NCBI RefSeq assembly: GCF_000733725.1
Contig: NZ_JMQM01000002.1
Coordinates: 62,001 to 126,000 of the forward strand
DNA from: Nitratireductor basaltis
GTDB lineage: Bacteria > Pseudomonadota > Alphaproteobacteria > Rhizobiales > Rhizobiaceae
Direction: 5' to 3'
DNA length: 64,000 bases
Positions 43,460 through 52,061 of this stretch are shown piece by piece. Within the stretch, counting starts at the first letter, position 1. Every line of letters begins with the position of its first letter. The notes below the pieces were generated by a model, which was not told where the DNA came from, made no database searches, and saw nothing but the letters and a program-made list of their open reading frames with translations. A program made the translations under genes and the position numbers.

Positions 43460-44949
43460 CAGTTAGCCGCCTTCTCCATTGCTTCCAGCGAATTCGCCAG
43501 GCGCTGCTCCTCGTTGTAGTAGCGCGCCCGATCCCAGAAGGAGGGACGGCCAACACCGGTCGAGACATGCTTTCCAAGGATGCGCCCCTGCGCGTCTTCA
43601 CCCTGCATGTCGTAGAGAACCAGATCCTGGGTGATGATGACGTCGCCTTCCATGCCCACCACCTCGGTGATGTGGGTGATACGGCGCGAACCATCGCGCA
43701 GGCGTGCCGCCTGGATGATGACATCCACTGAACCGACGATGATTTCGCGCACGGTCTTCTGCGGCAGGCTGAAGCCACCCATGGCGATCATGGATTCCAT
43801 ACGGTTCAGGCATTCGCGCGGGCTGTTGGAGTGGATCGTGCCCATGGAGCCGTCGTGGCCGGTATTCATGGCCTGCAGAAGATCGAAAACCTCCGGGCCA
43901 CGAACCTCACCCACGATGATGCGTTCGGGGCGCATGCGCAGACAGTTCTTCACCAGGTCGCGCATGGTGACCTCGCCTTCGCCTTCAAGGTTCGGCGGGC
44001 GGGTTTCAAGGCGCACCACATGCGGCTGCTGGAGCTGAAGTTCGGCCGAATCCTCGCAGGTGATGACGCGCTCATCACGGTCGATATAGTTGGTCAGACA
44101 GTTGAGCAGAGTCGTCTTGCCCGAACCGGTACCGCCCGAAATGATGGTGTTACAGCGCACGCGACCGATGATCTTCAGCACCTCGGCACCTTCGGGAGAA
44201 ATGGCACCGAACTTGACGAGCTGATCAAGCGTCAGCTTGTCTTTCTTGAACTTACGAATGGTCAGCGAAGCGCCATCAATGGAAAGCGGCGGTGCGATGA
44301 CGTTCACACGGGAACCGTCCGGCAGGCGTGCGTCACAGATGGGGCTCGATTCATCAACGCGGCGGCCAACCTGGCTCACGATGCGCTGGCAGATGTTGAG
44401 AAGCTGCTGGTTGTCGCGGAAGCGGACCGGCGTCTGCTCGACCTTGCCGTTGACTTCGATATAGACCTTCTGGGCACCATTCACCATGATATCGGCGATG
44501 TCGTCGCGGGCCAGAAGCGGCTCTAGCGGACCGTAGCCCAGGACGTCGTTGCAGATATCTTCGAGCAGGTCTTCCTGTTCGGAAATCGACATCGCGAGGT
44601 TCTTGATCGCGATGATGTCATTGACGATGTCGCGGATTTCCTCGCGCGCGCTGTCAGGGTCGAGATTGGCAAGCTGCGACAGATCTATCGTGTCGATCAG
44701 CGCGGAAAAGACCTGGCTCTTCGTGTCATAGTAGTTCTCGCCACGTTCGCGGGCGGCACGCGGCGGTGCCGGCGGCGGCGGTGGAGGCGCGGGTCTGGGA
44801 GCGGGTGCTGCAGCAGCCGGCTTGTCGGGTTTGGGCGCTGCCGGTTCGGGGGCAAGCACGGCGTCATCGCCATGCGGCGCGGGAGCAGCCGGTGCTGCTG
44901 GCCGCGGCACATCGCCAAAACTGGTGGTCGAGCCTCTTCTGCCAAACAT
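43459..44949 (-). CDS. cpaF: Tad pilus secretion ATPase CpaF/TadA
   Basis: A 496-residue secretion ATPase of the GspE/VirB11 superfamily that powers pilus assembly. Walker A is GGTGSGKTT (272-280), followed by the Asp box, [34 protein letters not shown] (Walker B) and [12 protein letters not shown] (His box). The N-terminal ~65 residues are Pro/Ala-rich, a usual disordered tail. It sits between cpaE and tadB. Confidence 0.96.
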   Translation of the reverse strand: MFGRRGSTTSFGDVPRPAAPAAPAPHGDDAVLAPEPAAPKPDKPAAAAPAPRPAPPPPPPAPPRAARERGENYYDTKSQVFSALIDTIDLSQLANLDPDSAREEIRDIVNDIIAIKNLAMSISEQEDLLEDICNDVLGYGPLEPLLARDDIADIMVNGAQKVYIEVNGKVEQTPVRFRDNQQLLNICQRIVSQVGRRVDESSPICDARLPDGSRVNVIAPPLSIDGASLTIRKFKKDKLTLDQLVKFGAISPEGAEVLKIIGRVRCNTIISGGTGSGKTTLLNCLTNYIDRDERVITCEDSAELQLQQPHVVRLETRPPNLEGEGEVTMRDLVKNCLRMRPERIIVGEVRGPEVFDLLQAMNTGHDGSMGTIHSNSPRECLNRMESMIAMGGFSLPQKTVREIIVGSVDVIIQAARLRDGSRRITHITEVVGMEGDVIITQDLVLYDMQGEDAQGRILGKHVSTGVGRPSFWDRARYYNEEQRLANSLEAMEKAAN

Positions 44950-44970
44950 GCTAGTACCCGATCGTTGGAA

Positions 44971-46248
44971 TTACTTCTTCTTCGCGATCCGTTCGAGAAG
45001 GCTAGCAAGGCCCGCCTTCTTTTTCGGCTTCACTTCACGCCTGCCCGTCAGGACATGCGCCAATTCGTTGAAAGTGGTGACAATGGCGTGGTCGCGTTCC
45101 ATCTCGGCCAGCATGCGCCCATTGTTGGCGGCATTGCCAAAAAGCTGAGGCTCGAACGGGATCACCGCGAGCGGCTCGATGCCCAGTGGCTCGGCGAAAT
45201 CCGCAGCGGTGATTTCCGGACGCTTGGGAACGCCAACCTGGTTCAGGATCAGCTTTGGCGGCCCGTCATTCGGGCGCAGCTTCTTGAGCATGTCCACCAG
45301 GTTCTTGGTGTTGCGCAGATTGGCCAGTTCGGGCGTGGCCGTGATGACGACCTCGTCGGCGCGCGACAGGGTCGTCTTCGACCAGCTCGACCAGATATGA
45401 GGCACATCGAGCACCACATGCGGCGCAGTGCGCTGAACCGTGTCTATGATGGGTGTGAAGGCTTCGCCGTCAAAGTCATAGGTACGGTCGAGCGTCGAGG
45501 GTGCAGCAAGCAGCGACAGATGCTCCGCGCACTGGGCCAGCAGGCGATCGAGATAGACCTCGTCGATTCGCTCGGGGGAGAAGACCGCCTCGGCGATACC
45601 CTGTGCGGGGTCCTGATCGAAATTGATGTTCGCCGTCCCGAAGGCGAGATCCAGATCGGCGACAACCACTTCACTTTCGAACAGCGTCGACATGCCGAAA
45701 GCGATGTTGTGCGCGATGGTCGACGAGCCAACGCCGCCCTTCGCGCCCACGAAGGCGATGGACTTGCCGAGTGGCTCTGCTTCCGGATCCACGAATATGC
45801 CGGAAATGATCGCCACGATGTCCATCATGGAGATTGGGGCGACGACATATTCCGAAACGCCGGCGCGGATCAGTTCGCGGTAAAGCCACACATCGTTGTA
45901 GTGGCCGATGACCACCACCTTGGATGACGGATCGCAGACTTCCGCCAACTGTGCGAGTTGCGCGAGAAGTTCCCTTGGCTCGGCACGCGATTCAACGATC
46001 ACCAGATTGGGTGTGGCAGCGGTCTGGTAGAATTCCACCGCCGTGGGAACTCCGCCCTGATGCACCTTCACATGTGCCTTGGCCATCCGCCGGTCTTCGG
46101 AAGCCCGCTCGATGGGGTTTCCGACAGCTTCGGTTTCACAGAAGGCCTGGATGGAGATGCGCGGCACCGGTCGTAGCGACTTCAGCGTTGCATCGGTCGC
46201 AGCCGTGATCGTATCCTGCGGGTCGGTTTCGTAGGCGAGATCGCTCAT
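44971..46248 (-). CDS. cpaE: Pilus assembly protein CpaE/TadZ
   Basis: A 425-residue MinD/ParA-like localisation protein with an atypical receiver-like N-terminal domain (~65-180) and a C-terminal ATPase domain. The deviant Walker motif reads KGGVGSST where canonical ParA has KGGxGKT, so the second lysine is replaced by Ser. This is usual in the CpaE group and suggests altered nucleotide use. CpaE/TadZ places the pilus machine at the pole. It lies 24 bp downstream of cpaD. Confidence 0.93.
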   Translation of the reverse strand: MSDLAYETDPQDTITAATDATLKSLRPVPRISIQAFCETEAVGNPIERASEDRRMAKAHVKVHQGGVPTAVEFYQTAATPNLVIVESRAEPRELLAQLAQLAEVCDPSSKVVVIGHYNDVWLYRELIRAGVSEYVVAPISMMDIVAIISGIFVDPEAEPLGKSIAFVGAKGGVGSSTIAHNIAFGMSTLFESEVVVADLDLAFGTANINFDQDPAQGIAEAVFSPERIDEVYLDRLLAQCAEHLSLLAAPSTLDRTYDFDGEAFTPIIDTVQRTAPHVVLDVPHIWSSWSKTTLSRADEVVITATPELANLRNTKNLVDMLKKLRPNDGPPKLILNQVGVPKRPEITAADFAEPLGIEPLAVIPFEPQLFGNAANNGRMLAEMERDHAIVTTFNELAHVLTGRREVKPKKKAGLASLLERIAKKK

Positions 46249-46272
46249 ATCGTCTTCCTCAATCCATCGCCT

Positions 46273-46965
46273 CTAGTCGTAGTCGACTTCAGAACGTGAG
46301 CGGAAATCATCGGATACAAGACGATCCTTGTAGTCGGTGATGGCAGCATCACGGTTCTCGGCATCAATCGGCGTCATCTCACGCGGACCAAGGAAGTCCA
46401 TCGGGTTCGCCACCTGCGCTGCGAGATTGTTCTGATAGGAGCAGCCGAAATTCTCCCAGTTGCGGTTTTCTTCCGTCTTCAGGAGGTCCGAAGGCCAGCG
46501 CCCACACTGTCCAACCTGCGCCTTTACACGCGAGTAGCTGAGCCGGATTGGCGCGGCGCGGTCGGGCTGAGCCTGGTAATTGAGAAGCTGGATCTGACCG
46601 GCATGAACACCGCGCCGAGCGATGTAGTCACGGAAGTCACGTGCCACATCAAGTGCGGCTGCAGAATTCGCTGCTCCGGCCGGGACCAGGATGGACACGA
46701 CGGAGCCGCCGCTTTCGGCATAGTTCGACAGGAAGCCGGAAATGGCGGCTTTCTGCTGATAGGTCATGCGGTTGGACGTGGATGCAACGGGAAGGTCCAG
46801 CACCTCGACACCTTCGGCGATAACGATCGGATGGCGCGTGCGGTAGTCTTCCGGCACTGAGCCGACGATGACCGAGTCGCGCTTGGCCGCACATCCGGCC
46901 AGCAGACTTGCGAGCACCACCGCCAGAATGGGCATGCCCCGCTTCATTTCCCCCAGAACGATCAT
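46273..46965 (-). CDS. cpaD: Pilus assembly lipoprotein CpaD
   Basis: A 230-residue CpaD/RcpB-type outer-membrane lipoprotein. A hydrophobic signal ends in the lipobox LLAGC (Cys ~24). The mature part has the family segments YRTRHPIVIAEG, RVKAQVGQCGRWPSDL and NFGCSYQNNLAAQVANPMDFLGPREMTP. It works with the secretin CpaC. ATG 46965 is preferred over an upstream in-frame codon at 47001 (which overlaps cpaC) and a downstream ATG six codons later. Confidence 0.93.
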   Translation of the reverse strand: MIVLGEMKRGMPILAVVLASLLAGCAAKRDSVIVGSVPEDYRTRHPIVIAEGVEVLDLPVASTSNRMTYQQKAAISGFLSNYAESGGSVVSILVPAGAANSAAALDVARDFRDYIARRGVHAGQIQLLNYQAQPDRAAPIRLSYSRVKAQVGQCGRWPSDLLKTEENRNWENFGCSYQNNLAAQVANPMDFLGPREMTPIDAENRDAAITDYKDRLVSDDFRSRSEVDYD

Positions 46966-46981
46966 GGCAACCGGTCTCCGA

Positions 46982-48535
46982 TCACTTGTAGATGTAGCCA
47001 ACGACGCCGTGATAGCGGCCGTCAGGCAGGTCTGTTTTCATGGTTCCGTAGACGCGGTTGACGCGCCCCAGGAAATATCCGGCAGCATCGCTGGCGGGGT
47101 TAAAATTGTCGTCCGGCTTGGCAAGTGCCGTGCGCTGCGTCGGGCGAGACAGGTATGGCGTGACGATGATCACGAGTTCCGTCTCGTTGCGCACAAAGTC
47201 GCGGCTGCGGAAAAGGGTGCCGAGCACCGGGAGCTTCGACAGTCCCGGCATGCCGTTGATGGATTGGCGCACATCATCCTGAACGAGGCCGGCAATCATC
47301 ATCGAACCGCCGGAAGGAAGCTCGACCGTCGTATCGGCCAGGCGCTTGCGGATGGACAGGATGTTCATGCCCTGCAGCGAACGAGCGCCTTCCAGCGTAC
47401 CAGCCCCCTGCATGGTGGGCTCCGAGACCTGGGTGCGGACCTTCAGACTGATGCGGCCAGCAGAAAGCACCGTAGGCTGGAACTCCAGACCAACACCATA
47501 TTCGACTTCCTTGAACTCGTAGGTCAGACGTCCTTCTTCATCCACATCGCGGCCATTGACCATCTGGAACGTGCCGCCAACCTTGAAGGTCGCCTTCTCG
47601 CCGGAAACAGCCGTCAGGGCCGGTTCGGCGAGCGTCTTCATGACGCCGGCCTGCTCCATAGCGTTGAGATAGGCCGACACCAGAGATCCACCGACGCTGC
47701 CGCCGCTTGAAGAAAGCGGCTTGCCGAGACCGAAAGCTGCTTCGGACACCGCACCCCAGGTGATGCCGTCCACGCTGCCATTGCCGATCATGTTTACGCC
47801 GAGCTGCTTCATGACGGTACGGCTGACTTCGGCGACCGTGACCTTCAGCGTCACCTGATCCTCGCCGATGATCTGCAGCATGTTGACGATGCGCGACTGC
47901 TGGCGTTCGGAATCGGGATTGTCGATGGAGACGCCGCCGCCATCGGTCGGAGCGGCTGCGCTTTGTGAATACTGGCCGGTCGTGGCCTCACCGCCGGTCA
48001 CGAAAATCTGCGCGAGCTGGGCTGCGCGCGAGGCATCGAGCGGCGTCTGGACCGTGCCGGTGAGCACGACATTGTCGTTGATGAGTTCGACATCGATGTC
48101 GGAATTCGGGATATAGCGCTGGAGATAGTCTTCCAGACCCGCAACGTCCCGCTCCACCGCGATGTCGAGGCTTGCGATCTGCTGTCCATTGGCACCAAAG
48201 ACGAAGATGTTCGTCTCACCAACCTGCTTTCCAAAGAGATAGATGCGCCGAGCCGTGCGGGTGATCGCATCAGCAACTGACGGATTGGCGACCAAAATGT
48301 CATAGGCATCTGCAGGCAGGTCGACGACGAGCGACTTGTTCAGGCCGAGTTTCACACGCTCATGGGCGCCACTCACGCGCACCACACCTTCGGCAGCCTG
48401 CGCGGGAACGGCAATGGGTGCGACGGTGCTGAAGGAAGCGACCAGAGCGAGGGCCAGGGCTGCCTTGCGGGCTGGACCGCGGCGATAGATGCTGGTGCGT
48501 TGGTTGGACATGGTCTTATCCGGCGTCATCATCAT
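46982..48535 (-). CDS. cpaC: Pilus secretin CpaC/RcpA
   Basis: A protein of up to 517 residues: a signal peptide (hydrophobic ~27-47), an N-terminal BON-like/secretin short domain (KLGLNKSLVVDLPADAYDILVANPSVAD), and the C-terminal secretin barrel (VGLEFQPTVLSAGRISLKVRTQVSEP; SIRKRLADTTVELPSGGSMMIAGL). It forms the outer-membrane channel. The ATG at 48535 overlaps cpaB by four bases; an ATG at 48511 would shorten the N-region and is also reasonable. Confidence 0.95.
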   Translation of the reverse strand: MMMTPDKTMSNQRTSIYRRGPARKAALALALVASFSTVAPIAVPAQAAEGVVRVSGAHERVKLGLNKSLVVDLPADAYDILVANPSVADAITRTARRIYLFGKQVGETNIFVFGANGQQIASLDIAVERDVAGLEDYLQRYIPNSDIDVELINDNVVLTGTVQTPLDASRAAQLAQIFVTGGEATTGQYSQSAAAPTDGGGVSIDNPDSERQQSRIVNMLQIIGEDQVTLKVTVAEVSRTVMKQLGVNMIGNGSVDGITWGAVSEAAFGLGKPLSSSGGSVGGSLVSAYLNAMEQAGVMKTLAEPALTAVSGEKATFKVGGTFQMVNGRDVDEEGRLTYEFKEVEYGVGLEFQPTVLSAGRISLKVRTQVSEPTMQGAGTLEGARSLQGMNILSIRKRLADTTVELPSGGSMMIAGLVQDDVRQSINGMPGLSKLPVLGTLFRSRDFVRNETELVIIVTPYLSRPTQRTALAKPDDNFNPASDAAGYFLGRVNRVYGTMKTDLPDGRYHGVVGYIYK

Positions 48536-49350
48536 TTCCGGGTCCCCACTTCGGACATCTCGCCCGACTTGATCAGCCGCACGGTGTTGCCACGCCCCGT
48601 TCCATTGACGAGGTAGAGGCCATCTTCCTGCGGGTCTTCGTTGGTGTCTGCGATGGAGCGCAATGAAAGAGTCAGGCGGTCGGCCATCTGCTGGGCAACC
48701 GTGATCACTTCCGCCTGCTCGGGCGAGAGCTCGAGCGTTGCTGTTTCACCGACGCGCACGCGACGTCCCTCTTCATCTTCCTGGATGGTCTGGTCGATGG
48801 CGAGCACGCGGATGTTCTTCAGGATCGTTTCGGTGACGAAACCGTCGGGCGATGCGCCGGAGGCAGCGTCAGCGCGGCGGGTCATGATGACGTCGACATA
48901 GTCATTGGGCAGGATGAAACCGCCTGCCGACGTCTCAGCGGCGATCTGCGTCGCGACCGCGCGCTTGCCGGGCGGCAGGATGGCGGACATGAAGCTCTGG
49001 CCTTCGCCAATCAGTTTGGCGCGGCGCAGGGGCTCGCCAGCATAGAGCGCGAGGCGTGCCACGGCATTGCGCAGGTCCTCGACTGCCTCTGGCTGGCTAT
49101 CCCGGGTGATAAAGGTGTCATTGATCGATTCTTTTGGCCAGGACTGCCAGCGCACCGCGCTGCCAATCATCTCGCCCATCGGCACATCCTGCGCCATGAC
49201 GAGAACCTCGCTCAATTCGATCTGAGGCTCGGCCTCCACCGTCTCGACAACGACAGGCGCCGGCTTCGAGGCCAGGTTCTTGGCCATGTAACCCGCCGCG
49301 ACGGCCGCGAATACGGCAACGCCCAGAATCAAGATGCGGGATTTACTCAT
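48532..49350 (-). CDS. cpaB: Pilus assembly protein CpaB/RcpC
   Basis: A 272-residue protein with one N-terminal membrane segment (~5-25) and a periplasmic SAF/RcpC domain (VLVMAQDVPMGEMIGSAVRWQSWP, ILPPGKRAVATQIAAETSAGGFILPNDYVDVIMTRR). It is the first gene of the visible pilus operon; its promoter must lie in 49351-49925. In other Rhizobiales pilin and prepilin peptidase (cpaA) genes lie just upstream, but neither is seen here. Confidence 0.94.
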   Translation of the reverse strand: MSKSRILILGVAVFAAVAAGYMAKNLASKPAPVVVETVEAEPQIELSEVLVMAQDVPMGEMIGSAVRWQSWPKESINDTFITRDSQPEAVEDLRNAVARLALYAGEPLRRAKLIGEGQSFMSAILPPGKRAVATQIAAETSAGGFILPNDYVDVIMTRRADAASGASPDGFVTETILKNIRVLAIDQTIQEDEEGRRVRVGETATLELSPEQAEVITVAQQMADRLTLSLRSIADTNEDPQEDGLYLVNGTGRGNTVRLIKSGEMSEVGTRK

Positions 49351-49415
49351 TATGTCCGCCCCTTATAGCCCCATAATTTGCTTGTCGGGGGACAGATTGC
49401 GCTGCCAAACGTCAA

Positions 49416-49427
49416 ATTAAGGTTAAC
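49416..49427. promoter_or_regulatory. ATTAAGGTTAAC element upstream of cpaB
   Basis: Differs by one base from ATTAGGGTTAAC upstream of tadD (18144-18155), and each lies close to a CCATTA. It is 66 bp before the cpaB start. A common regulator of the pilus genes, for example CtrA, is possible but not shown. Confidence 0.25.
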
Positions 49428-49721
49428 GAACCCATTACGGTTGTCATTAACAGGACCTTATCGCGGAAAAGATGTTCCCCACCCGGCGGCGGCCTTTGCA
49501 ACGCAGGTGAGTTTCTTCGGAACCAATTCGCATCTGTCTGGTTTTGCCACCCTGTCCAGCGCTTTTGGCGCGGGCGGCAATGTTGCTTTTGAAGCAGATG
49601 CCTGCATATGGCGGCAGTTCAATCTCGAGTTTGATGGCTTTGCTCTCTGCCTGCACAAGGCAGTGGCAAGGCCGCGGCCTAAACAGGACGAAGCCGATTG
49701 AACTGGTCCCTGGAATGATCC

Positions 49722-49744
49722 GTAAAGTTTTACGCAAACTTTAC
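49722..49744. repeat. Perfect inverted repeat GTAAAGTTT-N5-AAACTTTAC
   Basis: A 23-bp dyad, 9+9 with a 5-nt centre, AT-rich and without a T-run, in the gene-poor stretch. It looks like a transcription factor operator more than a terminator. It is 182 bp before the 64-aa ORF and 372 bp before cpaB. Confidence 0.6.
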
Positions 49745-49780
49745 CATGATCACTGCAAGCTCAATGCCTTACCCATCGAG

Positions 49781-49798
49781 CTGGGAACGTATTCCCAG
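49781..49798. repeat. Inverted repeat CTGGGAA-CGTA-TTCCCAG
   Basis: An 18-bp dyad with a 7-bp stem and 4-bp centre, 36 bp to the right of the previous repeat. No T-run follows. It is a second possible operator, or a leader hairpin of the 64-aa ORF transcript. Confidence 0.5.
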
Positions 49799-49925
49799 AT
49801 GGCGGGTTAGTTTCCCGAGACGAACGTCAATATCCGGTACGGGAAAAACATGGATACACCGGATCTGGTTTGAACGCGTTGGCGCAGAACTCTGCTGTTG
49901 GCGCAGGTAAAGAATGCGAGGAACT

Positions 49926-50120
49926 ATGCAAAAGGATCGGTCAACGGCAGAGGTCTTGAGCCGCCAGATCCGCCATGCGGAAAACGCGCGGTTCCTCCGT
50001 CGCATGCCCGGCTTCACGCTGGACCAGTCTGTGCCACAGGAGATCGAGACGCTTCTGGGCAAACTGCAGGAAGTTGAAGAAGGAACTTCCGAGCGACGCG
50101 GCAAGCAAAACCTCACCTGA
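49926..50120 (+). CDS. Small hypothetical protein (64 aa)
   Basis: A 64-residue hydrophilic, helical protein (MQKDRSTAEVLSRQIRHAEN at the start), with GAGGA five bases before ATG 49926, codon bias like neighbouring genes and a strong terminator after it, so it is probably real. The stretch VPQEIETLLGKLQEVEE loosely recalls the last helix of NepR anti-sigma factors (VPDRFxxLLxxLxxAE), but the rest does not fit and no ecfG or phyR is near. Function unknown. Confidence 0.65.
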   Translation: MQKDRSTAEVLSRQIRHAENARFLRRMPGFTLDQSVPQEIETLLGKLQEVEEGTSERRGKQNLT

Positions 50121-50164
50121 CATCACGACCAAGGCAATACGACCTGGCCCCAAATCCCGAACAG

Positions 50165-50200
50165 AAAAAAAGCTGCGGCCCGTAGGCGGCAGCTTTTTTT
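50165..50200. terminator. Bidirectional intrinsic terminator between the 64-aa ORF and rpsU
   Basis: A perfect 12-bp stem AAAAAAAGCTGC / GCAGCTTTTTTT with a 12-nt loop, so a T-run follows the hairpin on both strands. It ends the 64-aa gene to the right and rpsU to the left. Confidence 0.93.
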
Positions 50201-50266
50201 GAGCTGACCTCTCCTGCCTGCGAGCCACAAAGGCGCGGCAGGTGGGCAGCTATTGATTTGACGCTA

Positions 50267-50494
50267 TCAGGCTGCGCGCTTCTTCTTCGGAAGCAGGCCT
50301 TCACGCTGCGCCTGCTTGCGCGCGAGCTTGCGCGAACGGCGAACAGCTTCTGCGCGCTGACGCGCACGCTTTTCGGAAGGCTTTTCGTAAGAACGGCGCG
50401 CCTTCATCTCGCGGAATACACCCTCGCGCTGCATCTTCTTCTTCAGCACTTTGAGAGCCTGATCGACATTGTTTTCGCGTACAACTACCTGCAA
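50267..50494 (-). CDS. rpsU: 30S ribosomal protein S21
   Basis: A 75-residue S21 ([20 protein letters not shown], then [31 protein letters not shown]) with a very basic C-terminal tail (LLPKKKRAA). Homology places the start at a TTG (50494) preceded by AAGGA; no ATG is in place, and the upstream frame does not look coding. S21 sits near the anti-Shine-Dalgarno end of 16S rRNA. A ~275-bp leader separates it from the DUF934 gene on the same strand. Confidence 0.95.
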   Translation of the reverse strand: MQVVVRENNVDQALKVLKKKMQREGVFREMKARRSYEKPSEKRARQRAEAVRRSRKLARKQAQREGLLPKKKRAA

Positions 50495-50770
50495 TGGACT
50501 TCCTTCATTCTGTTGGCGTTTCACTGGCGTTTTACAGGCCAAACAAGGCCCAACACCGGAACGGTGCTGACGGCGGCGGTGGGCCGCCAAAATCCAGGGC
50601 GACTCAGAGAAGCGCGAAGGTTAACACACTCCACGCCAAAAGCCCACCCTCGACATGCTTCACGAGATCGCGACAGCCGGGAATGGATGATTGCCGTGAC
50701 ATTCCACGGCGAGTAACGCGTCTATAGCCCAGATGTTTCAGTCAGGCGAGCAGGAAATGCAGGCCTTCGC

Positions 50771-51298
50771 TCACCCTGCCAGACGCCGCCAGGAATACCC
50801 GCCCGATGCCGGAGCTGTACGCGCGGCCGGCTGATAGGCATGGGCGATACCGCCGAGGTCACCCCTGGCCAGCCGCTCGATCGTAGGCTGATGACTGACT
50901 TCAAGTACCGTGAAGCCCACGCGCAGCATGTGTGCAACCTGATCGAGCAGCACGTCACCGGTGGCGCGAAGTTCACCCTTGTAGCCGTGTCGTTCACGCA
51001 GCAACTGCGCCTTGGAGTAGGAGCGGCCATCCGTATAGGCTGGGAAAGCCAGGGCGATCATCGGCAGCCGGGCCAGATATGGGAGAAGCGCGTCGACGGC
51101 CTCACCGGGCTGCAGCTCGACGCCGATCCGGCTAATGATCATTTCGCGCTGAGCATCCTCAAACGAGAGGAATGTCTCGAGCGTGACGAGCATCCTTGCG
51201 GAAGCCGCACCGTCTTCCAGAGTTTCAACGCGCGTATACGCATTTTCCTTGAAACCATCCAGCGTCCAGAGACTTGGCGTGTGAGCCTTGTCACTCAT
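50771..51298 (-). CDS. DUF934 family protein of the sulfate reduction cluster
   Basis: A 175-residue DUF934 protein (GVELQPGEAVDALLPYLARLPMIALAFPAYTDGRSYSKAQLLRERHGYKGELRATGDVLLDQ is diagnostic). It nearly always follows cysH/cysI in alphaproteobacteria and may help sulfite reduction or electron supply; its activity is not known. It starts 10 bp after cysH, last in the operon. Confidence 0.93.
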   Translation of the reverse strand: MSDKAHTPSLWTLDGFKENAYTRVETLEDGAASARMLVTLETFLSFEDAQREMIISRIGVELQPGEAVDALLPYLARLPMIALAFPAYTDGRSYSKAQLLRERHGYKGELRATGDVLLDQVAHMLRVGFTVLEVSHQPTIERLARGDLGGIAHAYQPAARTAPASGGYSWRRLAG

Positions 51299-51308
51299 TA
51301 TATTCTCC

Positions 51309-52061
51309 TTACGCCGCGGATGTCAGCGAGCGTTCAAGCTGTGGCAGGTGGATGCCGCATTCGGTCTTGGTCTGGCCCGCCCAGCGACCACTGCGCGGAT
51401 CCTCACCCGGCTGCACCGGCTGTGTGCAGGGAAAGCAACCGATCGACAGGTAGCCGAAGGCAACCAGCGGGTTCTCGCGAAGCTTCTGCGCGCGCATGTA
51501 ATCGGCCTGATCCTGCGTGGTCCAACGGGCCAGCGGATTGATGCGGATACGCGGGCCTACCGCCTCGAAGACCGGCATCTGCGCGCGCGTCTGCGCCTGG
51601 TGACGCTTGCGGCCCGTGAACCACGCCGCATAGGGTTCCACAGCACGGGCCATGGGTTCGACCTTGCGGATTTCGCAGCACAGATCCGTATCGACCTTGT
51701 GCAGCTGGCTGTCGGGGTCATGCCTTGCGAGCGGCTCATCCTGCGGATGCACGATCACGAGATTTTCAAGGCCCAGATCGGCCGCCAGCTGATCGCGATA
51801 TTCCAGCGTCTCACCGAAGTGGTGACCGGTGTCGAGAAAAGCGACGGGCAATGCCGGGTCCACCTGAGCAATGAGATGCAGAAGAACGGCAGAATCAGCA
51901 CCGAACGAGGAGACTGTCGCGATGCCTCCGTCAGCGGCAAAGCGCTCTGCGCTCAGGCGGATGATCTCGCCCGCATCCAGCTCACCATAGGCCGCTTCAA
52001 GGCGCGCAGCTTCCTCAGCAGCGAGTGCCTCGGCGTTACGCAGCTTTTGCTTCTCGTCCAT
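51309..52061 (-). CDS. cysH: Adenylyl-sulfate (APS) reductase
   Basis: A 250-residue CysH-family reductase. The two cysteine pairs Cys128-Cys129 (CCE) and Cys209/Cys212 (CFPC) bind a [4Fe-4S] cluster. This marks it as an APS reductase (assimilatory, thioredoxin-dependent), not a PAPS reductase. The C-terminal nucleophile is Cys235 in ECGIH. It makes sulfite and AMP from APS. It overlaps cysI by 26 bp and precedes DUF934. Confidence 0.95.
   Translation of the reverse strand: MDEKQKLRNAEALAAEEAARLEAAYGELDAGEIIRLSAERFAADGGIATVSSFGADSAVLLHLIAQVDPALPVAFLDTGHHFGETLEYRDQLAADLGLENLVIVHPQDEPLARHDPDSQLHKVDTDLCCEIRKVEPMARAVEPYAAWFTGRKRHQAQTRAQMPVFEAVGPRIRINPLARWTTQDQADYMRAQKLRENPLVAFGYLSIGCFPCTQPVQPGEDPRSGRWAGQTKTECGIHLPQLERSLTSAA

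Larger units (their letters stand above)
49351..49925. other. 575-bp gene-poor stretch upstream of cpaB
   Basis: No frame on either strand looks coding: the ORFs present have poor codon bias and no known family, and none resembles a Flp pilin or a prepilin peptidase. It holds the ATTAAGGTTAAC element (49416-49427), two perfect inverted repeats (49722-49744 and 49781-49798) and presumably the promoters of cpaB (left) and the 64-aa gene (right). Confidence 0.6.

Noticed and set aside
44872-45927. 351-aa plus-strand ORF
   Set aside because: Antisense of cpaE, which is certain from homology.
49447-49737. 96-aa minus-strand ORF upstream of cpaB as a Flp pilin
   Set aside because: No prepilin cleavage site or hydrophobic helix; the composition looks non-coding.
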